This document shows, piece after piece, positions 31,119-38,471 of a stretch of 64,000 nucleotides of DNA; positions within the stretch are counted from its first letter, which is position 1, and each line of letters begins with the position of its first letter. The notes below the pieces were generated by a model. It worked only from the letters and a program-made list of their open reading frames with translations. It did not search any database and had not been told where the DNA came from. The position numbers and the translations under genes were made by a program. Source of the DNA: Myxococcales bacterium SG8_38 (GTDB lineage Bacteria; Myxococcota_A; Polyangia; Polyangiales; Houyiibacteriaceae); contig LJTN01000007.1 in NCBI GenBank assembly GCA_001303415.1, forward strand, positions 17,316 to 81,315. Reading direction: 5' to 3'.

Positions 31119-32339
31119 CTAGCCCTTGGACATCGCGGCGCGCGTCTCTTCGAAATTCTTCAGACCCGGCCGCGGAGCGCCGACCAGACACGAGACGGTT
31201 CCGTGCAGTTTGTTCTCGTACATGAGCTGGTGGGCCTGTGGAATCTCGTCCCAATTGAACAGGCGCGTCATCACGGGCTTGACCTTTCCTTGAATCATCA
31301 GTCGATTGGCGCGACGCGCAGAATCGGCATCCGCGAAATGGGAGCCAATGATTTTTTTCTGACGCATCCAGAGGTGCCGCACGTCGAAGGTCAGGTTGTA
31401 CCCCGTCGTGGCGCCGCAAATGACGATCCGGCCGTACTTGGAGGCCAAGAAGACGCTCGCGGGGAACGTGGCCTTGCCTACGTGCTCGAACACCACATCC
31501 GGGCCCTTGCGCTCGCCCAAGATCTCCCAGATGCGCTTGCCGAACGCTTTGATGTCCGCGTTGTGGGCCTTTTCCTGCTCGGGCGTCATATCGTCCCTGT
31601 ATTGCAGGGCCGGGAACTCCTTGCGATTGATCACCCCGTGCGCGCCGAGCTGCATTGCGAGCTCCGCTTTGTCGTCGCTCGAGACGACGGCGATACCACG
31701 CGCGCCCATCACGTTGCACAGCTGAACGGCGAACACGCCAAGGCCGCCGCCCGCTCCCCAGATCAAAACGTCTTCGCCCGGCTCGAGGTGGGCGCGATCG
31801 ACCAACATGCGGTGCGCCGTGTAATAGGTCAGCCCGTAGCTTGCAGCTTCCTCCCAACTGAGCTGCGGCGGTTTCGGCAGTACCTGCTGCGCCTGCACCC
31901 TGGTGAACTGTGCGAACGATCCGTCCGGGGTCTCGTAGCCCCAAATCGTCTGCAGGTCATTCGTGCCCGGGTTCACCAGATGGTTGCAGTGGAGCACGAC
32001 CTCGTCCCCGACCCCGATGTCATTGACGCCGGGACCGACCGCCCACACCAGGCCGGAGGCGTCGGATCCAGCAATGTGGAAATCGAGGCCATGGCCTTTG
32101 AGCACGTTGACCGGCTCCCCGAGCCCCGCCCAGATTCCGTTGAAGTTGACGCCGGCTGCCATCACCTGAACCAGCACCTCGCCGGGGCCTAGTTCCCAGA
32201 CGTCCATCTCTTCCGGTTGGAAGGACTTCTTGGGCTCACCAAAACGTTCCGGCCGAATGACGTACGCGTGCATCTTCTCGGGAACCACACCTAGCTCGGG
32301 AACTCGACCAATGGGCACGATATCAGGACGTTTGCTCAT
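31119..32339 (-). CDS. ccr: Crotonyl-CoA carboxylase/reductase
   Basis: A 406-aa medium-chain dehydrogenase/reductase. The N-terminal RPERFGEPKKSFQPEEMDVWELG, the GVNFNGIWAGLGEP segment, the NADPH motif GAGGGLGVFAVQ and the conserved GSHFADADSARRAN are those of Ccr, which reductively carboxylates crotonyl-CoA to ethylmalonyl-CoA with CO2 and NADPH. It lies 10 bp after meaB and 9 bp before mcd, inside a four-gene operon. Secondary-metabolism Ccr homologues exist, but the neighbouring mutase and dehydrogenase support the EMC assignment. The start has GAGGAAAAG upstream. Confidence 0.93.
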   Translation of the reverse strand: MSKRPDIVPIGRVPELGVVPEKMHAYVIRPERFGEPKKSFQPEEMDVWELGPGEVLVQVMAAGVNFNGIWAGLGEPVNVLKGHGLDFHIAGSDASGLVWAVGPGVNDIGVGDEVVLHCNHLVNPGTNDLQTIWGYETPDGSFAQFTRVQAQQVLPKPPQLSWEEAASYGLTYYTAHRMLVDRAHLEPGEDVLIWGAGGGLGVFAVQLCNVMGARGIAVVSSDDKAELAMQLGAHGVINRKEFPALQYRDDMTPEQEKAHNADIKAFGKRIWEILGERKGPDVVFEHVGKATFPASVFLASKYGRIVICGATTGYNLTFDVRHLWMRQKKIIGSHFADADSARRANRLMIQGKVKPVMTRLFNWDEIPQAHQLMYENKLHGTVSCLVGAPRPGLKNFEETRAAMSKG

Positions 32340-32349
32340 CTTTTCCTCA

Positions 32350-33354
32350 TCACCTCTTGCCGAGCGTCGCCAAGTACTCCCGGCTCAGTTGTTCGCATAG
32401 CCTCAATGGGGTTTGTCCGCCATCGAGGTCTTGCTCAGCGCGGCCTCTCAGCTTGGAGATGCCTCCTAGGGCCGAAATGCCGTGCTCGCCATGCTTGCGC
32501 CGAAAAAGCTCGAGGGCCCACTGTACCTCCCCGCTTCGGCGGCGGTCGTCCAAAGTCGCTTCGATATGCTTCCGATGCGCGTCGAGGTTGTCGATGAGGG
32601 CGTCGATTCCGGTGCCTTTGGTGGCGCTGGTCGCCACGATTGGAGTTTCCCAACCCGAGTCGGCCGCGCTCGACGCTCCGGCGGCCTGAGCCGTTCGAAG
32701 GGCGCCGCGAAGGTCGGCGACGGCGCGCTTGGCCAGCTCCTCGTGGTCGGCCTTGTTCACAACCAGTATGTCCGGGATCTCCATGATCCCCGCCTTGAGA
32801 AACTGAAGGACGTCTCCGCTCCCGGGCTGGATCACCAGGGTCACGGTGTCTGCCACGTGCACGATGTCGATCTCGGACTGGCCGACTCCGGTCGTTTCGA
32901 CGACGACGACGTCATACGCGGCGGCCAAGACGCGCACCGCCGAGTTGGCGGCGTAGGCCAGCCCCCCGACTTCGCCTGCTGTGGCCAGCGAGCGCACGAA
33001 CAAGCCTGCGTCGGTAGGGTCGAAGCTCATTCGGGCGCGGTCCCCGAGCAGCGAGCCCCCCGACCGGACGCTGGACGGATCGACCGCAACCACGCCCACC
33101 GTGCGCCCGCGTTGCCGCAAGGCCCGGGCCAGTGCCGACGTGAGCGTGCTCTTGCCCACCCCGGGTGGACCGGTGAGACCCACGCGGTGGCCGCCTTGCG
33201 CCTTGGGTGCATCCTTCAGGGCTGCGAGCAAATCCGCAACGCGCGCGTGTGATTCTGGGCGACGGTCCTCCACCACGTTCAAGGCGCGCGAAACCGCCGC
33301 CTTGTCCGCGGACATCACCCGCCGTGCGTCGTCGGCGAGATCACTCCGCGGCAT
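32350..33354 (-). CDS. meaB: Methylmalonyl/ethylmalonyl-CoA mutase-associated GTPase MeaB
   Basis: A 334-aa G3E-family GTPase with P-loop GPPGVGKST, DPSSVRSGGSLLGDR, ETTGVGQSE and NKAD motifs. MeaB guards and repairs the adenosylcobalamin of acyl-CoA mutases. Its start overlaps the end of ecm by 14 bp, which points to the ethylmalonyl-CoA mutase as its client here. ATG 33354 is accepted because the overlap is in a different frame and the normal family N-terminus follows. Confidence 0.92.
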   Translation of the reverse strand: MPRSDLADDARRVMSADKAAVSRALNVVEDRRPESHARVADLLAALKDAPKAQGGHRVGLTGPPGVGKSTLTSALARALRQRGRTVGVVAVDPSSVRSGGSLLGDRARMSFDPTDAGLFVRSLATAGEVGGLAYAANSAVRVLAAAYDVVVVETTGVGQSEIDIVHVADTVTLVIQPGSGDVLQFLKAGIMEIPDILVVNKADHEELAKRAVADLRGALRTAQAAGASSAADSGWETPIVATSATKGTGIDALIDNLDAHRKHIEATLDDRRRSGEVQWALELFRRKHGEHGISALGGISKLRGRAEQDLDGGQTPLRLCEQLSREYLATLGKR

Positions 33355-35347
33355 GCTGGCGGTCCACCAGGTCGATCAAGTCGCTCATGATCTGATCGAG
33401 CTCGAAGTCTTTCGGCGTGTAGACCGCTGCAACGCCTTCCCGGCGAAGCCGCGCGGCATCGGCATCCGGAATGATGCCGCCCACGACCACCGGAACGTCG
33501 GTGAGACCTGCTTCGCGAAGCTTCTGCATCACTTCAGGGACGAGCGCCAAATGCGAGCCGCTGAGGATGCTGAGGCCGATGAGGTGCACACCTTCCTCGA
33601 GGGCCGACGCGACGATCTGCGCCGGAGAGACCCGAATCCCTTCGTAGACGACATCAAAGCCCACGTCGCGCGCCTTGATGGCGATTTGCTCGGCGCCGTT
33701 CGAGTGACCATCGAGGCCGGGCTTGCCGACCAATAGCTTCGGTCGTCTTCCCATGCGGGCCTCGAGATCGTGCAGGCGATTGCGAAGCCTTTCGACGGCT
33801 TTGGCGGCCGCTCCGGTGCCCGACGTCTTCGTCGTCGCACCGGACACGCCGGTCGGCGCTCGGTACTCGCCCCAAACCTCGCGCAACGTGTGAGCCCATT
33901 CGCCGGTCGTCACGCCCGCGTGGGCCGCGGCAATCGACGGAACCATGATGCTTTCGTCGGTCTTGGCGACACGCCGTAGCTCCGCGAGCGCCTTTTTCAC
34001 GGCCGCGCCGTCGCGCGTCTCTTTCCAACGGGCCAGTGCTTCGCGCTGGCGCGCATCGACCTCGGGGTCGACCGTGAGGATTGCCTCCTCGAGGTTCTCG
34101 GTGAGCGGAGAGGGCTCTCCTTCGACGTACTTGTTGACGCCTACGACCACCTGGTCTCCGGTTTCGATGGCGCGAAGACGGGCCGCGTTCGACTCGACGA
34201 GCTTCTGCTTGATGTAGCCGGTCTCCACCGCTTCGACCGCACCACCGCGCTTCAGCACCTCTTGGACCTCGTCCCATGCGGCCTCGACCAGCTCGTTGGT
34301 CTTGGCCTGAACTACCTCCCCACCGGTGAACAAATCGGCGTACTCGAGCAGATCCGTTTCGTAAGCCAGGATCTGCTGCGCCCGCAACGACCATTGCTGA
34401 TCCCAGGGCCTTGGAAGCCCGAGGGCTTCATTCCAGGCGGGAAGCTGGATCGCGCGGGCGCGTGCGTCCTTGCTCAGCGTCACCGCCAGCATCTCGAGGA
34501 CGATACGGATGATGTTGTTCTCCGGCTGCTGCTCGGTCAGACCCAGCGAATTGACCTGAATGCCGTAGCGAAAACGCCGCTCCTTCGGGTCGGTCACCTT
34601 ATAGCGCTCCTGCGTCACGCGGTCCCAGAGCTCCACGAACGCGCGCATCTTGCACATCTCTTCGATGAAGCGGATGCCGGCGTTGACGAAGAAGCTCATT
34701 CGGCCGACTACCTTGCCGAACTCGCCATCGGGTATGCGGCCGGTGGCTTTCACGGCGTCGAGAACGCCGATGGCGGTCACTAGCGCATAGGCGAGCTCCT
34801 GCGTCGGCGTCGCACCCGCTTCCTGGAGGTGATAGCTGCAGATGTTGATGGGGTTCCACTTGGGAACCTCGTCGACCGTATAGGTGATGAGGTCCGTGGT
34901 CAGACGCATCGAGGCCGCCGGCGGGAAGATGTACGTGCCGCGCGAGAGGTATTCCTTGATGATGTCGTTCTGCGTGGTGCCGCGAAGCACGTGATGGTCG
35001 ACGCCTTGGTCTTCCGCGGCGGCGATGTAGAGCGAGAGCAGCCAGACCGCCGTGGCATTGATGGTCATCGACGTGTTCATCTGGTCGAGCGGGAGACCTT
35101 CGAACAGCGCGCGCATGTCGCCGAGGTGGGAGATGGGAGTGCCGACCTTGCCGACCTCTCCACGGGCAAGTGGTTCATCCGCGTCGTACCCCGTCTGCGT
35201 CGGAAGATCGAAGGCCACGCTGAGCCCCGTCTGTCCCTTGGCCAGGTTCGTTCGATACAGCTCGTTCGACGCGGCCGCCGTGCTGTGGCCGGCGTATGTA
35301 CGCATGATCCACGGTTTGTCGCGCTCCCGCCTGCCGTACTCCGCCAT
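33341..35347 (-). CDS. ecm: Ethylmalonyl-CoA mutase
   Basis: A 668-aa B12-dependent mutase fused in one chain: a TIM-barrel domain opening WIMRTYAGHSTA and DLPTQTGYDADEP, then a C-terminal cobalamin domain with DGHSNG (the DxHxxG lower-ligand motif) and GGIIP. The MRTYAGH and DLPTQTGYD signatures fit Ecm, which converts ethylmalonyl-CoA to methylsuccinyl-CoA, better than methylmalonyl-CoA mutase (RQYAG). The four-gene operon with meaB, ccr and mcd agrees. AAAGGA lies 7 bp before the ATG. It is divergent from the ScfR-type regulator. Confidence 0.92.
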   Translation of the reverse strand: MAEYGRRERDKPWIMRTYAGHSTAAASNELYRTNLAKGQTGLSVAFDLPTQTGYDADEPLARGEVGKVGTPISHLGDMRALFEGLPLDQMNTSMTINATAVWLLSLYIAAAEDQGVDHHVLRGTTQNDIIKEYLSRGTYIFPPAASMRLTTDLITYTVDEVPKWNPINICSYHLQEAGATPTQELAYALVTAIGVLDAVKATGRIPDGEFGKVVGRMSFFVNAGIRFIEEMCKMRAFVELWDRVTQERYKVTDPKERRFRYGIQVNSLGLTEQQPENNIIRIVLEMLAVTLSKDARARAIQLPAWNEALGLPRPWDQQWSLRAQQILAYETDLLEYADLFTGGEVVQAKTNELVEAAWDEVQEVLKRGGAVEAVETGYIKQKLVESNAARLRAIETGDQVVVGVNKYVEGEPSPLTENLEEAILTVDPEVDARQREALARWKETRDGAAVKKALAELRRVAKTDESIMVPSIAAAHAGVTTGEWAHTLREVWGEYRAPTGVSGATTKTSGTGAAAKAVERLRNRLHDLEARMGRRPKLLVGKPGLDGHSNGAEQIAIKARDVGFDVVYEGIRVSPAQIVASALEEGVHLIGLSILSGSHLALVPEVMQKLREAGLTDVPVVVGGIIPDADAARLRREGVAAVYTPKDFELDQIMSDLIDLVDRQHAAE

Positions 35348-35445
35348 CCGCCGGTCCTTTCCTGTGCGATTCGCCCGAAGGGCCAGAAGCCTACCTCGTT
35401 TTTCGTTGCGCTGCGTTCCAAGCCCTGGTGACCGTTGCGGTGCCC

Positions 35446-35561
35446 TTTACAGCTTCACACGGTCGAGCCTCGTGTTTCTCGATTACCACACGGCCAAGGC
35501 GGGTCAAGCAGCCGGTAAACCGGGCTTTTCAATGCAACGGGCCTCTGGGCGAAGCTGTAAA
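35446..35561. promoter_or_regulatory. Candidate operators between ecm and scfR-like gene
   Basis: The 233-bp divergent region holds the 11-mer GAAGCTGTAAA on the plus strand at 35551-35561, 19 bp before the regulator ATG, and on the minus strand at 35446-35456, about 99 bp before the ecm ATG. The plus copy continues ATTTGCGGTAAAA, which recalls the TTTGC core reported for RamB/PccR-type regulators. GCAACGG also occurs once near each copy, and CCGGTAAACCGG (35512-35523) is a nearly perfect palindrome between them. Binding is inferred, not shown. Confidence 0.5.
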
Positions 35562-35580
35562 TTTGCGGTAAAAGGTCCTG

Positions 35581-37086
35581 ATGGCCGAAACGAACGCCGC
35601 CATGGGACAGCGATTGCGCGAGCTGCGGGTGCGGCGCGGCCTGCAGCAGAGCGAGGTCGCGCGGCGTCTGCAGATCTCGCCCGCGTACCTCAGCCTGATC
35701 GAAAAGGGAAAGCGCGTCGTCCAGCTTCCGCTCCTGTTCCAGGCGCTCGAGCTCTATGACGTTGCCGTCGAGGACTTCATGCGGAGCCTCGGCGAACGTC
35801 GGGTGGACGACGGCTTGGCGCGTCTCCTCGACGAGCCGCTCTTGCGCTCGCTCAACCTCAGCGAGGAGGACTTGGCAAGCATCAGCGCCGAGCCGCGCAT
35901 GGTGACAACCATCACGGCGCTCTTCAACCTGTACAAGAACACGCGCAGCCAGCTCGATCACGTGCTTGCAAGCGTCGCGCAACGCGAGCGGCAGGCAGGC
36001 GACGACTCACTTCGATTCGACTACAGCCCCTACGACGAGGTGACCGACTTCCTCGAGCGCAACGACAACTGGTTCGAAGCGCTGGAGGAACGCGCCCAGC
36101 AGTTCCGGCGTGATGGCGCATTCGGCCGGCGTGTGAACAGCGCCGATTTGGAAAAGGCGCTCTTCGAGCAGTTGGGCGTTCGTGTGCACCGAATCCCCGA
36201 GCGCACCGACAGCTCGGTAATTCGCACATGGCAGCCCAAGGAACGCGTCCTGACGATATCGAGCGATCTGTTCGAGCAACGCCTGAAATTCCAATTCGCG
36301 CACACCGTGGCTCTCGCTTTGTTCGACGAAGAGAAGCTGCACGAGCCGATTCTCGAGGGCTACAGCGGGCAGCATGCCGAGACTCGCAAACTGCTCAAGA
36401 TCCACCTCGCCAACTACTTCGCCGGTGCGTTGCTATTGCCGTATCCGGAGTTCTACCGGGAGGTCACCACCGCCCGATACGACGTCGAGCTGCTCGCGCA
36501 ACTCTTCGAGTCGTCTTACGAGACGGTCGCGCACCGCATGTGCAACCTGTCCGATCCGAGACGCCGCGGCGTTCCCATGCACTTCCTGCGGGTCGACGTG
36601 GCCGGGAACATCTCGAAGCGTTACTCGGGCGACGGGATTCGCTTTCCGCATCAGGACGGGTCTTGTCCGAAAATGGCGGTCCATCTCGCGTTTCTGACCC
36701 CTAGCGTGATCACGAAGCAATACTCCGCGTTTCCGGACGGATCGACGTACTTCTGCTTCGCGAAGGTCGTGAGCGAGCCGCACCAAGGTTCCTTGGTCAA
36801 GGGAACCACCTACAGCATCGGTCTCGGCACTCATGCCGACAACGCCAAGCACTTTGCATACGCAGACGACATGCCGTTTGCAGATCCCAAGAAGATGGCG
36901 GTGCCCGTCGGAACGACATGCCGTTTCTGCGAGCGCACCGATTGCAACATGCGTTCTGCACCGAGCTACAAGTTCGCGTTCCGGGTCGACGAGTACACCA
37001 AGAAGGACAACTTCTTCTCCCCGATCGTCAACGCGGACTCGGGCACGGAGTCTCAAAAGACGGCTCGCCGGAAATCGACGGCGTGA
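35581..37086 (+). CDS. ScfR/RamB-type transcriptional regulator
   Basis: A 501-aa protein with an N-terminal XRE helix-turn-helix (LRELRVRRGLQQSEVARRL), an ImmA/IrrE-like middle domain whose HExxH zinc motif is lost (FAHTVALALF), and a C-terminal Cys-rich DUF2083-type domain (CRFCERTDCNMR). This is the layout of short-chain fatty-acyl-CoA regulators (PccR, MccR, RamB), which sense acyl-CoA and control C2/C3 assimilation genes. It is divergent from the EMC operon and a shared motif lies between them, so EMC regulation is likely. AAAAGG stands before the ATG. Confidence 0.86.
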   Translation: MAETNAAMGQRLRELRVRRGLQQSEVARRLQISPAYLSLIEKGKRVVQLPLLFQALELYDVAVEDFMRSLGERRVDDGLARLLDEPLLRSLNLSEEDLASISAEPRMVTTITALFNLYKNTRSQLDHVLASVAQRERQAGDDSLRFDYSPYDEVTDFLERNDNWFEALEERAQQFRRDGAFGRRVNSADLEKALFEQLGVRVHRIPERTDSSVIRTWQPKERVLTISSDLFEQRLKFQFAHTVALALFDEEKLHEPILEGYSGQHAETRKLLKIHLANYFAGALLLPYPEFYREVTTARYDVELLAQLFESSYETVAHRMCNLSDPRRRGVPMHFLRVDVAGNISKRYSGDGIRFPHQDGSCPKMAVHLAFLTPSVITKQYSAFPDGSTYFCFAKVVSEPHQGSLVKGTTYSIGLGTHADNAKHFAYADDMPFADPKKMAVPVGTTCRFCERTDCNMRSAPSYKFAFRVDEYTKKDNFFSPIVNADSGTESQKTARRKSTA

Positions 37087-37110
37087 TATGGTCACACCAG
37101 GGAGGTTCAC

Positions 37111-37596
37111 ATGCCGTCGTTCGATGTCGTTTCCAAGCTAGACCAGCACGAAGTCGACAATGCGATCAACCAGGCTGGCAAAGAGATCGCACAGCGATAC
37201 GATTTCAAGGGAACGGAAACCACGATCGAGCAGACCGAGGAGGGCATCGTGATTCGCGCGAATAGCGAGGGACGGCTCGATGCAGCGCGTGACGTGCTCG
37301 AGACCAAGATGGTTCGAAGACAGGTTTCCCTCAAGTCTCTCGATCCACAGCAACCGCAGCCGGCTGGCGGAAAAATGTGGCGGCAGCTCATCAAGCTGAA
37401 AGAGGGCGTGTCCAAGGAGAAGGCCAAAGACATCGTCAAAGCAATCAAGGACAGCAAGCTCAAGGTTCAGGCCTCCGTTCAGGGCGATACCGTGCGCGTC
37501 TCGGGCAAGAAGCGCGATGACCTGCAGGCGACCATCGCCTTCCTCAAAGAGCAGGACTTCGATCTGCCCCTGCAGTTCGTGAACTTTCGAGACTGA
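37111..37596 (+). CDS. YajQ-family nucleotide-binding protein
   Basis: A 161-aa protein opening MPSFDVVSKLDQHEVDNAIN and ending DLPLQFVNFRD, the ends of YajQ (DUF520), which bind cyclic di-GMP or RNA in some bacteria. ReKDFKG-like RYDFKGTETTIE is present. It lies 24 bp after the ScfR-type gene and 11 bp before pheA. Whether it senses cyclic di-GMP here cannot be told from sequence. Confidence 0.92.
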   Translation: MPSFDVVSKLDQHEVDNAINQAGKEIAQRYDFKGTETTIEQTEEGIVIRANSEGRLDAARDVLETKMVRRQVSLKSLDPQQPQPAGGKMWRQLIKLKEGVSKEKAKDIVKAIKDSKLKVQASVQGDTVRVSGKKRDDLQATIAFLKEQDFDLPLQFVNFRD

Positions 37597-37607
37597 GGCA
37601 GCCGACG

Positions 37608-38471
37608 GTGACCGAAACGACCCGAGAGGCGGCAGTTGGTTACCAGGGCTCCGAGGGCGCTTACAGCCAGCTCGCGGCGCTCCGGCACTTTGCGCGCGCT
37701 GGCAAGCCGATTCGTTGCGTCGGCTACCGCAGCTTCCGGGCCATGCTGGAAGCGCTCAAGGCCGAAGAGATCGACTACGCGGTGCTTCCAATCGAGAACT
37801 CGATCGCCGGGTCGATCAACGAGAGTTACGACCTGCTGGCGGAGATGGGGCTCTTTTTGGTCGGCGAGGAGTTTCAACCGATCGCACACTGCTTGATCGG
37901 CGCGGCCGCGGTGCCCGTGACCGAGATTCGGCGCGTGTTTTCTCATCCGGTCGCGCTGGCTCAATGCGGAGCGTTTCTGGCGGCGTTGAAGGACTGCCAC
38001 GTAGAGGCGTTCGTCGACACGGCGATGGCCGTCGAAAAGGTCAAGCATGACGGTGATCCGACACAGGCGGCCATCGCGAGCGAGCAGGCCGCCGCGCTTC
38101 ACGGTCTGCCCATCCTGCGACGCGACATCGCAGATCATCCGGAGAACTACACGCGCATGGTCATCGTCGCGACGGACCCGGCCCACCACGAGCGCGGCGT
38201 GCCCTGCAAGACATCCCTGATCTTCTCGACCATCCACGAGCAGGGCGCCCTGGCTCGATGCATCACGATCTTCGCAGAGCGGGGTCTGAACCTCACCAAG
38301 ATCGAATCGAGGCCCAAGCCCGACACCCCGTTCGAGTACATTTTCTACGTCGACTTCGAGGGCAACGTCGATCGAGAGACGACGCAGGCCGCACTACGCG
38401 ATCTCGAGTCGGTCACGACGTTCTTGAAGGTCTTGGGCTCTTATCCGACGCGGCGGGCCGGCGTCAGCTAG
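37608..38471 (+). CDS. pheA: Prephenate dehydratase
   Basis: A 287-aa monofunctional enzyme that converts prephenate to phenylpyruvate in phenylalanine synthesis. GYQGSEGAYSQ, LPIENSIAGSI and NYTRMVIVA (the TRF-type motif, here TRM) are seen in the catalytic domain. The C-terminal ACT domain has GALARCI and KIESRP, the phenylalanine-binding motifs, so it should be feedback-inhibited. There is no chorismate mutase domain. The start is GTG 37608. It ends 8 bp inside the convergent scaffold gene. Confidence 0.92.
   Translation: MTETTREAAVGYQGSEGAYSQLAALRHFARAGKPIRCVGYRSFRAMLEALKAEEIDYAVLPIENSIAGSINESYDLLAEMGLFLVGEEFQPIAHCLIGAAAVPVTEIRRVFSHPVALAQCGAFLAALKDCHVEAFVDTAMAVEKVKHDGDPTQAAIASEQAAALHGLPILRRDIADHPENYTRMVIVATDPAHHERGVPCKTSLIFSTIHEQGALARCITIFAERGLNLTKIESRPKPDTPFEYIFYVDFEGNVDRETTQAALRDLESVTTFLKVLGSYPTRRAGVS

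Noticed and set aside
30984-32192. 402-aa plus-strand ORF opposite mcd/ccr
   Set aside because: Antisense to two clear enzymes and lacks any family pattern.
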